Origin: Streptomyces sp. NBC_00237
GTDB lineage: Bacteria > Actinomycetota > Actinomycetes > Streptomycetales > Streptomycetaceae
Direction of reading: 5' to 3'
Length of the DNA stretch: 64,000 bases
Assembly: GCF_026342435.1 (NCBI RefSeq)
Contig: NZ_JAPEMT010000001.1
Span: 124,001 to 188,000, forward strand
The stretch's first letter is position 1, and each line of letters starts with the position of its first letter. Of the stretch, positions 7,548 through 15,859 are shown piece after piece. A program made the position numbers and the translations under genes. The notes beneath the pieces were generated by a model that was not told the DNA's origin, searched no databases, and saw only the letters and a list, made by a program, of their open reading frames with translations.

Positions 7548-7851
7548 GTCAATTCCTCCAGGAACTGTTAAGTACGGCTTTTTCCGAGGAAGTTGGCCGA
7601 CTGCCTCGGTACTGGTGACGACGTCGCGACATCAGATTGACCTACCGAATCCCCGGCGAACCACCCACCACGCCCTTATTCGCTCGCAAGCGTGAGGTTT
7701 TATCGATAAACCCCCAACCTCACCCCAAAACCGCCATCGATCGGCCAAATGGCCCATGAAGCCCAGTAACCCCACAAGGAGAACCGTTCCGGCAGATTTT
7801 CGGCCAACTTTCCGGCTTCCCTTGTTCGAACATTCGTACGACTATGGAGTC
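7548..7851. promoter_or_regulatory. Divergent promoter region with nested inverted repeat
   Basis: This 304-bp gap is relatively AT-rich and must hold the promoters for the secreted protein (leftward) and Prim-Pol (rightward). At 7692-7723, arms GTGAGGTT and AACCTCAC enclose a second palindrome, TTATCGATAA (7700-7709). The nesting suggests either a regulator site or a hairpin. A LexA-box-like site closes its right end and is listed separately. Confidence 0.5.
7826..7841. promoter_or_regulatory. LexA (SOS) box-like site upstream of Prim-Pol
   Basis: TCGAACATTCGTACGA matches the actinobacterial SOS consensus TCGAAC-N4-GTTCGA at 11 of 12 fixed positions. It ends 10 bp before the Prim-Pol ATG, close enough to block the promoter or leader. 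LexA control is therefore predicted. Confidence 0.55.
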
Positions 7852-8754
7852 ATGGCCACTCCCGACCGGCTCACCGCCACACTGGCCCTCGCACACGCCC
7901 TCTCGGCGGCGGAGCGCGGCCTCCCCGTCATCCCGTTGTCCCGCACCAAGCTGCCGGCGCTGCCCTCGCCGCACCGCGAGGAGCCTCCTGCGGAAGGCGG
8001 ACCCTGCCGAGGCGCCTGCGGCTTCCCCGGCCACGGCGTCCACGACGCCTCCACCGACCCCACGGTCGTGCGCGCCCTCTTCGCCGCCGCCCCCTGGGCC
8101 ACCGGTTACGGCATCGCCTGCGGCCGTCCCCCGCACCACCTCATCGGCATCGACCTGGACACCAAGCACGGAGCGGACCCCCTCGCCGCCCTCCAACGCC
8201 TGGCCGAGGAAAACGACTTCACCGTCCCCACCACCCTCACCGTGCTCACCCCCTCCGGCGGCCGCCACCTCTGGCTGTCCGGTCCGCCCGGCGTCACGGT
8301 GCCCAATTCCGCGAGCCGCCTCGCCCCCGGCATCGACGTCCGCGGCACCGGCGGCTACCTGGTCGGCCCCGGCTCCCTGACGTCGCACGGCGTCTACCGC
8401 CTGGCCCCGGGCACGGCCCACCTCCCGGCCGCCCCCTGCCCACCGCCCCTCCTCACACTCCTCACCCCGGAACGCCCAGAGCGCCCGGAGCGCCCCGATC
8501 ACCCACCACCCCCGTCATCCCCGTTATCCCGTACGAACGACGGCCACGGCCTCGTAGAGTTCGTCCGCACCGCCCGCGAGGGCCAGCGCAACACCCGCCT
8601 CTTCTGGGCCGCCTGCCGCGCCTACGAGAACGGCCTGGGCCCCACCCTCACCGCCCCCCTCACCGAAGCCGCCCTCCACACGGGCCTCACCCTCCCGGAG
8701 ATCCGCTCCACCCTGGCCTCGGCCGCCCGCCTCACCGCGGGCACGAAGGCATGA
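7852..8754 (+). CDS. Bifunctional DNA primase/polymerase (Prim-Pol) domain protein
   Basis: 300 residues from the ATG at 7852, which has GGAG five bases before it. The N-terminal two thirds form a Prim-Pol domain as in plasmid and archaeal AEP enzymes: ALSAAERGLPVIPLSRTKLP at the start, GYGIACGRPPHHLIGIDLDT with the metal-binding Asp pair, and PSGGRHLWLSGP and GIDVRGTGGYLVGPGS further on. A Pro-rich hinge (about residues 205-230) leads to a small C-terminal helical region. The codon at 8524-8526 is TTA, rare in Streptomyces and read by the developmental bldA tRNA, so translation may be stage-dependent. A LexA-like box precedes the gene. No helicase is adjacent. Confidence 0.85.
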   Translation: MATPDRLTATLALAHALSAAERGLPVIPLSRTKLPALPSPHREEPPAEGGPCRGACGFPGHGVHDASTDPTVVRALFAAAPWATGYGIACGRPPHHLIGIDLDTKHGADPLAALQRLAEENDFTVPTTLTVLTPSGGRHLWLSGPPGVTVPNSASRLAPGIDVRGTGGYLVGPGSLTSHGVYRLAPGTAHLPAAPCPPPLLTLLTPERPERPERPDHPPPPSSPLSRTNDGHGLVEFVRTAREGQRNTRLFWAACRAYENGLGPTLTAPLTEAALHTGLTLPEIRSTLASAARLTAGTKA

Positions 8755-8786
8755 CCCTCACCTCGTCACCGCCCCCGGACATGCGA

Positions 8787-8820
8787 ACGGCCCCCGACCG
8801 TTTCCCCGGTCGGGGGCCGT
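8787..8820. terminator. Bidirectional terminator between Prim-Pol and tRNA-Ser
   Basis: A perfect 14-bp stem (ACGGCCCCCGACCG and its complement) with a 6-base loop lies between two convergent genes. It can serve both strands. Confidence 0.85.
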
Positions 8821-8827
8821 GCACCTG

Positions 8828-8914
8828 CGGTGGGTGTGGGATTTGAACCCACGGTGACATCGCTGCCACGACGGTTTTCAAGACCGTTCCCTTAGGCCGC
8901 TCGGGCAACCCACC
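8828..8914 (-). tRNA. tRNA-Ser (anticodon UGA)
   Basis: 87 nt. Acceptor stem GGTGGGT pairs with ACCCACC, with discriminator G as in serine tRNAs. The anticodon loop CTTGAAA (stem ACGGT/ACCGT) gives anticodon TGA. A long variable arm and the T-loop GTTCAAATC are present. CCA is not encoded. Confidence 0.95.
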
Positions 8915-8958
8915 CTCGCATCACCCCACCTGGGGCGACGCGAGGACAGCCTAGCCGG

Positions 8959-10620
8959 TCAGCCGTCGCCCTCGCGTGCCTGGAGGGTTACTTCTGCGGT
9001 GGACTCCTTGCCGCCGCGCGTGTAGGTCAGTTTGACCTTGTCGCCGGGCTTGTGGGTCCAGATCTCGCTGATCAGGGTCGGACCGCTGTCGATGACGCGG
9101 TCCTCGAACTTCGTGATGACGTCGCCGGGCTTGAGACCGGCCGCGGCGGCCGGGCCGTTCGGGGTGACGGCCGGGGTGTTGCCCGTGCCCGCCTCTGCGA
9201 TCTTCGCGCCGTCGCCCTTCTGGTCCATCGAAACCGTGGCGCCGATCATCGGGTAGACCGGCTTGCCCGTCTTGATGAGCTGCTCGGCGACCGTCTTGGC
9301 CTGGTTGATCGGGATCGCGAAGCCGAGGCCGATGGAGCCCGCCTGGCCGCCGCCGGATCCGAAACCGCCGCTCGGGACGGACTGGATGGCGGAGTTGATG
9401 CCGATGACCGCGCCGCGCGAATCGAGGAGCGGGCCGCCGGAGTTGCCCGGGTTGATGGACGCGTCCGTCTGGAGGGCGCTCATGTACGAGGCTTTGCTGC
9501 CCTGGCCGTCGCCCGAGGCCACCGGGCGGTCCTTGGCGCTGATGATGCCCGTGGTGACCGTGTTGGACAGGCCGAAGGGGGCGCCGATCGCGATCGTCGC
9601 GTCGCCGACGACGACCTTGTCCGAGTCGCCCAGCGGAAGGGGGTTGAGGTCCCCCGCGTTCTTGAGCTTGAGGACGGCGACGTCGTAGCCCTGGGCGCGG
9701 CCGACGACCTCGGCGGCGTACTTCTTGCCGTTGGAGAACGTGACGGAGAGGTCGCCTCCGTTGGCCGCCGAGGCGACCACGTGGTTGTTGGTGAGGATGT
9801 GGCCCTGCTTGTCGTAGACGAAGCCGGTGCCGGTGCCGCCCTCGCCGCTGCCGCTCTGCGCATCGATGGTGACGACGGAGGGGAGCGCCTTGCCCGCGAC
9901 GCCCGCCACGGTGCCCGGGTCGCGCTTGAAGTCCTGCGGGTTGCCCGCTGCGGAGATGGTGGTGGAGCCGCCGGGGGAGTTGGCCTCACGGTTGGCCGCC
10001 CAGAAACCGATGCCGCTGCCCACGCCGCCCGCGACCAGCGCGGCGACCAGGACGGCGGCGATCATCCCGCCGCGTCCCTTGCGCCGGGGCTGGGGGGCGT
10101 CGGACCCCAGGGGGGCGCCCCAGGGGTCACTGCCGCCGCCACCGCCGTGGTGGGCGTCACCGCCGCCACCCGTGCCGTACGCGTTGCCGTACGCCGGGTA
10201 CGCGGGCGGCGGCGGGGGCCATGCCGCCCCGGGGGCTGCCTGCTGGTGCGGTTGGGGCTGCGGGTACGGCTGCGCTGCCGGTACTTCGTGTACGGGGGGC
10301 TGCGGGGCCGGAGTGTGCGGGGCGGCGGCAGACTGCGGGGCCGGGTGCTGAGGGGCCTGGTGCTGAGGGGCCTGGTGCTGCGGAGCGTGCGGCGCCGGAG
10401 GCTGCTGCGCGGCGGGCTGCGCGGGCTGCTGCACGGGGGGCTGCGCGGGCTGCTGCACGGGAGGCTGCGCGGTCACCGGGAGTTCCGCGGTGGGCTCCGG
10501 CGCGGGCGCCCTGTCCGCGGGCGCACCGAGTTCCGGCGTGCTCTGATCCGTGGCCGGGACGGGAGACGGCGGTGCGGACGGGGCGGCCGGTACCGCAGTG
10601 CCCTCGTTCTCGGTGCTCAC
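8959..10620 (-). CDS. HtrA/DegP-like membrane-anchored serine protease with PDZ domain
   Basis: 553 residues from GTG 10620, chosen for the GAGGAGAG ribosome binding site. A cytoplasmic tail of about 190 residues is rich in Pro, Gln and Ala, with repeats such as APQHQAPQHQAPQH. One membrane segment follows (GGMIAAVLVAALVAGGVGSG). The trypsin-like domain has the triad His (LTNNHVVAS), Asp (GYDVAVLKLK) and Ser (NPGNSGGPLLD). A C-terminal PDZ domain carries LKPGDVITKFEDRVIDSG. Such proteins degrade or handle misfolded proteins outside the membrane. The gene stands alone, divergent from the GDPD gene. The downstream tRNA is co-directional. Confidence 0.93.
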   Translation of the reverse strand: MSTENEGTAVPAAPSAPPSPVPATDQSTPELGAPADRAPAPEPTAELPVTAQPPVQQPAQPPVQQPAQPAAQQPPAPHAPQHQAPQHQAPQHPAPQSAAAPHTPAPQPPVHEVPAAQPYPQPQPHQQAAPGAAWPPPPPAYPAYGNAYGTGGGGDAHHGGGGGSDPWGAPLGSDAPQPRRKGRGGMIAAVLVAALVAGGVGSGIGFWAANREANSPGGSTTISAAGNPQDFKRDPGTVAGVAGKALPSVVTIDAQSGSGEGGTGTGFVYDKQGHILTNNHVVASAANGGDLSVTFSNGKKYAAEVVGRAQGYDVAVLKLKNAGDLNPLPLGDSDKVVVGDATIAIGAPFGLSNTVTTGIISAKDRPVASGDGQGSKASYMSALQTDASINPGNSGGPLLDSRGAVIGINSAIQSVPSGGFGSGGGQAGSIGLGFAIPINQAKTVAEQLIKTGKPVYPMIGATVSMDQKGDGAKIAEAGTGNTPAVTPNGPAAAAGLKPGDVITKFEDRVIDSGPTLISEIWTHKPGDKVKLTYTRGGKESTAEVTLQAREGDG

Positions 10621-10940
10621 AGCTCTCTCCTCGGTTCCGCGTCGTCCTGCTTCTGATGATCCGGCACATTTCGGGGCCCTTCGCCCCCCTGTATGCCTTT
10701 TCCCACTGTGCACGTGTGTGCTGTCAGCTTTTCCCACGGCACGTCAGAGCACTGTAAACGGGACCTGTGCGTCCGCCCCTCATCCTTTATTCCGGACTAA
10801 TGGGACGCATCCGGGAGCGTCCCCGAAGAGGCCGAACGGCCCCGGAATTCCCTCGCGGCATCCCGTTCCTCGCCTGTTTCCCGCCCGTTCCCCACACCGC
10901 TTCGCGTACACCTGCCCGCCGTCGGTGACACCATGACGCG
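10621..10940. promoter_or_regulatory. Divergent promoter region, htrA-like / GDPD
   Basis: 320 bp between two divergent genes. It must hold both promoters, but I see no convincing operator or hairpin in it. Confidence 0.4.
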
Positions 10941-11762
10941 GTGACTCACGCACGACAGCAGACCATCCAGGTAGTCGCCCACCGAGGAGCCTCCGAGGAG
11001 GCCCCCGAGCACACCCTGGCCGCGTACCGGAAGGCGATCGAGGACGGGGCCGACGCCCTGGAGTGCGACGTGCGGCTGACCGCCGACGGCCACCTCGTCT
11101 GTGTGCACGACCGCAGAGTGAACCGTACGTCGAACGGCAGGGGCGCGGTCTCCGCCCTGGAGCTCGCCGACCTCGCCGCCCTCGACTTCGGGTCCTGGAA
11201 GGGCATCGAGGAGAGCGGGGAGCGCCCGGACCGCGACCCGGGCCGGGGAGACCTCACCTCCGTGCTGACACTGGAGCGCCTGCTCGAACTGGTCGCGGAC
11301 GCGGGCCGCCCGCTCCAGCTGGCCATCGAGACCAAGCACCCCACCCGGTGGGCCGGACAGGTCGAGGAGAAGCTGCTGGAGATGCTCCAGCGGTTCGGGC
11401 TCGACGGGCCGCCCAAGGAGGCCGGCGCGCCCGCTCCCGTACGGATCATGAGCTTCTCGGCGCGCTCCCTGCACCGGGTGAGCCTCGCCGCCCCCACCAT
11501 CCCGACGGTGTACCTGATGCAGTTCGTGACGCCCCGGCTGCGCGACGGGCGACTCCCTGCGGGGGCCAGGATCGCGGGGCCCGGCATGCGGATCGTGCGC
11601 AACCACCCCGGGTACATCGCCCGCCTGCACCGCGCGGGGCACCGGGTGCACGTCTGGACGGTGAACGAGCCGGAGGACGTCGAGCTGTGCGTGCGCCTGG
11701 GAGTGGACGCGATCATCACCAACCGCCCCAAGCAGGTGCTCGCCCAACTCGGCCGCGCCTGA
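10941..11762 (+). CDS. Glycerophosphodiester phosphodiesterase
   Basis: 273 residues. The GDPD fold is shown by VVAHRGASEEAPEHTLAAYRKAI (catalytic His-Arg and metal Glu), DALECDVRLTADGHLVCVHD (Glu-Asp metal ligands and second His), and the C-terminal VHVWTVNEPEDVELCVRLGVDAIITN. It hydrolyses glycerophosphodiesters from phospholipids to glycerol-3-phosphate and an alcohol. No signal peptide is seen, so it is probably cytoplasmic. The GTG at 10941 is the only start giving the complete first strand; no good ribosome binding site precedes it, and a leaderless transcript is possible. Confidence 0.92.
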   Translation: MTHARQQTIQVVAHRGASEEAPEHTLAAYRKAIEDGADALECDVRLTADGHLVCVHDRRVNRTSNGRGAVSALELADLAALDFGSWKGIEESGERPDRDPGRGDLTSVLTLERLLELVADAGRPLQLAIETKHPTRWAGQVEEKLLEMLQRFGLDGPPKEAGAPAPVRIMSFSARSLHRVSLAAPTIPTVYLMQFVTPRLRDGRLPAGARIAGPGMRIVRNHPGYIARLHRAGHRVHVWTVNEPEDVELCVRLGVDAIITNRPKQVLAQLGRA

Positions 11763-11844
11763 CCCCTCGCACCGACCAGGACAGCGCTACGGGGAGTGCT
11801 CCGGCGCATCCGTACCGTATTCGATCGTTACGAGTGCATCATTG

Positions 11845-11859
11845 GCCAACGCTTGGCCG
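11845..11859. promoter_or_regulatory. Inverted repeat upstream of the HATPase gene
   Basis: GGCCAA-CGC-TTGGCC has perfect 6-bp arms about 60 bp before the start codon of the next gene. It could be an operator or small hairpin. Confidence 0.3.
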
Positions 11860-11920
11860 GTTTCCGGTCCAGGCCATTGGGGAATTCACACGGTGGCGTG
11901 GGGCGAAGGAGGTCTCGGGG

Positions 11921-12436
11921 GTGGCGTTGATGGAGGCACAGGAGGTGCCCACGTCGTCGTGCATGGCCATTCCGCATGGCCCTGCCGGCGTGGGGGCGGC
12001 AAGACACCAGATGCGTACGGAGTTGCGCACACAAGGGGTGTCTGAATCGGTCGTCGATGATGCAGTTCTGGTCCTTTCCGAACTACTGAGCAATGCCTGC
12101 CGCCACGGCAGGCCCTTGGGGGCGACAGAGGTAGGCGACGGGGACGTGCGCGCCGCGTGGGGGGTCGGTCCCACGGGGCGGCTGACCGTGGAAGTGACGG
12201 ACGGCGGCGGGCCGACCCGCCCTGTTCCGGCCACTCCCTCGGTGACCGCACGGGGCGGTCGCGGGCTGAACATCATCAGCGCGCTCGCCCGTGACTGGGG
12301 CGTACGGGACGACAGGGCGTCAGGCGAGGTGACGGTGTGGGTGGTGCTCGAAGAGAGCGACCGGCACAGCGACTTCGCGACGCGCGTCGCGCCTCCGGCG
12401 CTGGACTTCGCAGTGCCGTTCGACGATCTGGGCTGA
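11921..12436 (+). CDS. RsbW-like ATP-binding protein (HATPase)
   Basis: 171 residues from GTG 11921, with a strong AAGGAGG eight bases upstream. The GHKL ATPase motifs are an N box (LVLSELLSNACRHGRP), a G1 box (VEVTDGGGP) and a G2 box (GRGLNIISALARDWG). It lacks a dimerisation/His domain, so it resembles the anti-sigma kinase family (RsbW/SpoIIAB) that is very numerous in Streptomyces. The partner could be an anti-sigma-antagonist encoded elsewhere; none is adjacent. A PP2C/GAF phosphatase gene and a second HATPase lie 4-7 kb downstream, but a functional link is only a guess. Confidence 0.85.
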   Translation: MALMEAQEVPTSSCMAIPHGPAGVGAARHQMRTELRTQGVSESVVDDAVLVLSELLSNACRHGRPLGATEVGDGDVRAAWGVGPTGRLTVEVTDGGGPTRPVPATPSVTARGGRGLNIISALARDWGVRDDRASGEVTVWVVLEESDRHSDFATRVAPPALDFAVPFDDLG

Positions 12437-12441
12437 CATCG

Positions 12442-12479
12442 CGGGTCCGCCGCCAGCGCTGGTGCTCGCGGCGGGCCCG
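12442..12479 (+). terminator. Terminator of the HATPase gene
   Basis: A 12-bp stem with one G-T pair (12442-12453 with 12468-12479) directly follows the stop codon. The loop contains the small palindrome CCAGCGCTGG. Confidence 0.55.
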
Positions 12480-12508
12480 TCCTGTTCACCAGCGCTGGTG
12501 CTCGCGGC
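12453..12508. repeat. Direct repeat of 20 bp, two copies
   Basis: CCAGCGCTGGTGCTCGCGGC occurs at 12453-12472 and again at 12489-12508, in the gap between the HATPase and DUF5926 genes. Confidence 0.9.
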
Positions 12509-12578
12509 ACGAAGGACGTGCTCGCCATTGCGGCTAGGCTCGCGCCGACACCGCACTGCCGCAATGGGAGAAGCACGC

Positions 12579-13547
12579 ATGGCCAAGAAGCGCCCGCAGA
12601 CCAAGGCCGCCAAGCCGCAGAACACCAGCAACGAGCCCGTGCCGGTGGTCGGGGCGCGCGAGCCCTGCCCGTGCGGCTCGGGCCGCCGCTACAAGGCGTG
12701 TCACGGCCGTGCCGCGTCGCACGCCGTGACCGAGCTGGTCCAGCGCCCCTTCGAGGGCCTGGCCGGAGAGTGCGACTGGGTCGCGCTGCGCGAGCTGGTC
12801 CCGGCCGCGACGGTCGAACTCACCCTCAAGGACGGGCTGCCCGAGGGCGTCCCCTCGGTGACGCTCGCGACCGTACTGCCGATGGCGTGGCCCGCGCTGC
12901 GCCGCGAGGACGGATCGGTCCTCCTCGGGCTCCAGAACGACACCCCCTCCGGTGACCTGAGCCGCGATCTCGCGAACACCCTCCAGAGGGCACTCGTCGC
13001 CGAGCCCGGCAACCCGGTCACCGCCGACAAGGCGCCCGCCGACGGGCCTCGCCTCCAGGACCTGCTGGACCCGGACGCCACGTTCGCGCCGGACGTGCAC
13101 ACGGGCTTCGAGTTCTGGGTGCCGGACGCCGACAACGCCAACGCCGAGGTCACCGCCTCCCTGGAGCGCGCCAACGCCGCCGCCATCCCCACCGTACGGC
13201 TGACGGGTGTGGACTGCGCCTACTGGTGCGAGACGCCGGAGAAGAACCACCTGCGGTGGGCGATGCCGCACCCCGAGGAGAAGCTCCTCGACGCGCTGGC
13301 CCGGCTGCACGCCGCGGGCACCTCGTCGCTGGGCGAGGACACGCGTCTGGTCGGCTCGTTCCGGGCGCACGGAATCATCGTTCCGGTCTGGGACCTGCCG
13401 AGCGCGATGACCGCGGAGGAGTGCGAGAAGCCCGCCGCCGCGTTCGCCGAGCGGCTCGCCGAGGCACTCGCGTCGGACGCGCCTCTGACGGCCGAGGAGC
13501 GGCGCTCCCGAGGCGGCCTCACCAACCGTCAGGTGACGCTGAGTTGA
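12579..13547 (+). CDS. DUF5926 family protein with SEC-C zinc-binding motif
   Basis: 322 residues. The N-terminus is Lys-rich (MAKKRPQTKAAKPQ), followed by a SEC-C motif (CPCGSGRRYKACHG, residues about 30-43), which binds zinc and is known from SecA and other proteins. The rest corresponds to DUF5926 as far as I recognise it; it has no catalytic motif that I can name. The ATG at 12579 has GGGAG eight bases upstream. The gene is single, flanked by terminators on both sides. Function unknown. Confidence 0.85.
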   Translation: MAKKRPQTKAAKPQNTSNEPVPVVGAREPCPCGSGRRYKACHGRAASHAVTELVQRPFEGLAGECDWVALRELVPAATVELTLKDGLPEGVPSVTLATVLPMAWPALRREDGSVLLGLQNDTPSGDLSRDLANTLQRALVAEPGNPVTADKAPADGPRLQDLLDPDATFAPDVHTGFEFWVPDADNANAEVTASLERANAAAIPTVRLTGVDCAYWCETPEKNHLRWAMPHPEEKLLDALARLHAAGTSSLGEDTRLVGSFRAHGIIVPVWDLPSAMTAEECEKPAAAFAERLAEALASDAPLTAEERRSRGGLTNRQVTLS

Positions 13548-13553
13548 CCCGCC

Positions 13554-13579
13554 CGGAGGGGCTCCGCGGAGCCCCTCCG
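13554..13579. terminator. Terminator after the DUF5926 gene
   Basis: A perfect 26-bp palindrome made of CGGAGGGGCTCCG and its complement, beginning seven bases after the stop codon. Confidence 0.75.
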
Positions 13580-13676
13580 TTGCACGTCGCACAACGGGAC
13601 GGAGCGGGCGCGGTGATTCCGGTCACACCGGGTCGTACTGGCGAGTAAATCCCTGTCTGAATACACGAGATCGAAT

Positions 13677-13759
13677 TTGCGAACAGCGGATCTCTTGTTA
13701 CCGTTCTAGGAGCCCGGTCGCTGGTGCATCCCCCGTCGCCAGCGACCGGGTCTTTTCGT
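13677..13759 (+). ncRNA. Candidate short transcript: promoter followed at once by an intrinsic terminator
   Basis: TTGCGA near 13677 and TACCGT about 16 bp downstream resemble a -35/-10 pair. The predicted transcript would start close to a strong terminator: 12-bp stem CCCGGTCGCTGG (13713-13724) with its complement (13739-13750), 14-base loop, then TCTTTTCGT. The DUF5926 gene already has its own terminator upstream and the next gene is on the other strand, so this hairpin has no obvious gene to end. The terminator is convincing; the RNA is inferred. Confidence 0.45.
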
Positions 13760-13772
13760 TCTTACGGCCGCC

Positions 13773-14318
13773 TTACGGCCCTGCGGACTCCGGTGAGTTG
13801 CTCCCCGAGCGCAGCAGCAGGGGACCGTCTCCCGGACTCGCGAATTCCGAAACCGCCGTGTACGTCCCGGCGCCCGCTTCGCCGCCCGCTTCCGCGACCG
13901 TCCGCTTCGGCACTCCCTCGCGCGGTGTCTCGCACGATCCCGGCTCGTCCCCCGCACCGACCTCGCAGCGCATCCGTACGGTGCGCCCGGCCGGCCCCAT
14001 GAGCGTGAGTACGGCGTCGAGTTCCTCCCCCGTGGCGTTGCGGTAGTACGTACGCGCCCAGGTCTCGCCCTTCTCGGTGAGCACACAGGTCTGCGCCTCG
14101 ACGCCGTCGGGGGAGGACACCTCGGGACCGCACCGGGCCCGCGTGCGCCCCGGTCCCTCCGCGGCGTCCTCCTGTGCCTTCGGGTCGTCCGTCACGGGAG
14201 CGGCGTGACCCTTCTCGGGTTCGGCCGGAGATCCGGCCGGCCCTGCCGAGGCTCCCGCGAACGGCAGCAGAACGGTGAACACCACGACGGCCGAAAGTCC
14301 GATCATGCGGATATTCAA
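13773..14318 (-). CDS. Secreted protein of unknown function
   Basis: 181 residues from the TTG at 14318, which has GGTGGGA at good spacing; the ATG at 14306 is an alternative. A signal peptide (MIGLSAVVVFTVLLPFAGASA) is followed by a Pro/Glu/Asp-rich segment and a compact domain with four cysteines (RCGPEV, QTCVL, MRCEV, SCETP) that could form two disulfides. The pattern TYYRNATGEELDAVLTLMGP suggests a small beta sandwich. I do not recognise the family. The gene stands alone between an unusual + strand terminator and a non-coding gap of 230 bp (14319-14548) in which I see nothing. Confidence 0.7.
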   Translation of the reverse strand: MNIRMIGLSAVVVFTVLLPFAGASAGPAGSPAEPEKGHAAPVTDDPKAQEDAAEGPGRTRARCGPEVSSPDGVEAQTCVLTEKGETWARTYYRNATGEELDAVLTLMGPAGRTVRMRCEVGAGDEPGSCETPREGVPKRTVAEAGGEAGAGTYTAVSEFASPGDGPLLLRSGSNSPESAGP

Positions 14319-14548
14319 GGGAGTCCCACCTGTCAACTGCCGGGGAATTCGTGACGGTGGGCCGAAGATATCGACGGATGGGGCGCGACTTGTCGGCCGC
14401 GCGCCCAATTCCGCTGAACTCGCGCCGTCTCACACCCTTACGAGTGAGCGGCGCACGGCGGTTAACGCCTCTCCCGCGCTCCGTGCGCGCTTCCGCAACG
14501 CGCCTGCGTGACACCACGGGCGCAGCTTCCGCAGCCGCGCCCGCGCCT

Positions 14549-15235
14549 TCAGTACGCCAGCCTGCTGCCGCCGCCCGGGGCACCACTGCTGGCCACCACC
14601 AGGGCGTCCAGCACGGTCTCCACGTCCGGCAGCCAGGGGAGCCCGTCCCCGTCGAGCGTCGGCCGCCGCTCCCAACGCACCTGTCCCGCACCGGTTTCGG
14701 CGGGCGGCAGCACCAGATAGCCGCCGTCGCCGTGGAACCTCAAAGAAGAGGGCACCCGGTCCTTCGCGTACAGGAGTTCACCGAGCCGCTCCAGGGAGTA
14801 CGGGGAGACCAGGAGCGACCACCGGGTGGGCGTCGCCACCACGGGACCCAGCCGCACTCCCATCCGGTCGAGTGCCACCAGCGCCCGCGCGCCCGCCAGC
14901 GCCGGGAGACTGAGCGCACAGGGGGCGCGGCCGCCGGTGGCGAGCACCACCGGTGCGTCCGGTCGCTTCTCCCACCACCAGCGCACCATGCGCGCATCGG
15001 TGGTGGCTGCCATCAGCCCGGGGTCGAAAGGGTGCGCGCCGGGCACCACGCACTCGGGATCGGGGCAGGCGCAGCGCTTCGCCGCACCCGCGCGGCCGCC
15101 GGCCGCCGTCAGCCCCACTCCCGGGAGCACCGGCCACTGCCACGCGGTGGCGCAGGTGAGCGCCGTACCGGGCAGAACTGGCCGCTCGCTTCGCCGGAAC
15201 CGGAGCCTGCGTCGCCTTCCGAGGATCTCGCGCAT
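14549..15235 (-). CDS. Second Prim-Pol (bifunctional DNA primase/polymerase N-terminal) protein
   Basis: 228 residues from ATG 15235 (AAGGA ten bases upstream). The start (MREILGRRRRLRFRR) is strongly basic. Recognisable Prim-Pol features are TAWQWPVLPGVGL, a Cys-rich insert CACPDPECVVPGAHPF that may bind a metal, WWWEKRPDAPVVLATG, and HGDGGYLVLPP. The acidic metal pair of active polymerases is not obvious: where IDLDT stands in the first Prim-Pol, this protein has ALSLPALAGARALVALDRMG. It may thus be a catalytically altered or regulatory relative. It is conserved as a single gene in Streptomyces as far as I recall. No neighbour gives a clue. Confidence 0.75.
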   Translation of the reverse strand: MREILGRRRRLRFRRSERPVLPGTALTCATAWQWPVLPGVGLTAAGGRAGAAKRCACPDPECVVPGAHPFDPGLMAATTDARMVRWWWEKRPDAPVVLATGGRAPCALSLPALAGARALVALDRMGVRLGPVVATPTRWSLLVSPYSLERLGELLYAKDRVPSSLRFHGDGGYLVLPPAETGAGQVRWERRPTLDGDGLPWLPDVETVLDALVVASSGAPGGGSRLAY

Positions 15236-15859
15236 GAGCGCTCGTTCCTTTCCGTTGAACGCCGAGGTCCACATGACACCATGTGTGCATCACTTGACTG
15301 CGTGTACTGGGGACGTACTCACTGCGCGTACTGGTAGACGTACAGAGCCTCTGAACAGCCTGCGGTACGGCAGCCCCACAGGGGCCGAGCGCGGAACGTG
15401 GCGAGGGGTGGCGCGCACAGGGCGCTTCCCCGTCCCCAGGGGACGTCGCCAGATCTTCCGGTGGTGCTGATCCCTGGTGCTTGACGGTCCATGACCGCCA
15501 CTCGGTGACGGCGCCCGGCCCACAGCGGATAGGACGCCTGCGCCCGCCGCCGGGTTCCGGGTCGACGACAGCGGCACGGCCGCGGTCCCCCGGTCATCAC
15601 GGAGTCAGATACCCAGCGCGGCTTGATATGACGCGCTGTCGAACGCCCCCAGTCGACCGCAAATGTGTGTACGGGGCTGCGTTTTCACGCCAAGTACGTG
15701 TTCCCTCGTTTCCCCAGGGACACCATCAATCCCGCCAGGACAATGCTGGACATCGCCTTACATGTGCGTGTAGATGTGGATCTATTGATAGCGGCGCAGA
15801 ATGACATGGGGGTTTGCGATGCTATTGAGCACTACGCACCAGGTGGAAAGCCGGCTGAC
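15236..15859. promoter_or_regulatory. Divergent intergenic region, Prim-Pol / PP2C
   Basis: 624 bp with no gene I can support. The right part (about 15660-15850) is clearly lower in GC than its surroundings and probably contains the promoter of the phosphatase gene. A short repeat of GCGTGTACTGG/GCGCGTACTGG lies near 15300-15330. Confidence 0.4.

Noticed and set aside
8828..8914. tRNA-Ser as an integration site of a mobile element
   Set aside because: No integrase, excisionase or repeated tRNA 3' end was found on either side.
12453..12508. CRISPR-like repeat
   Set aside because: Only two copies with a 16-bp spacer and no cas genes in the window.
15290..15804. Three overlapping small open frames in the Prim-Pol/PP2C gap
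   Set aside because: No ribosome binding site, no family likeness and atypical codon use; treated as non-coding.
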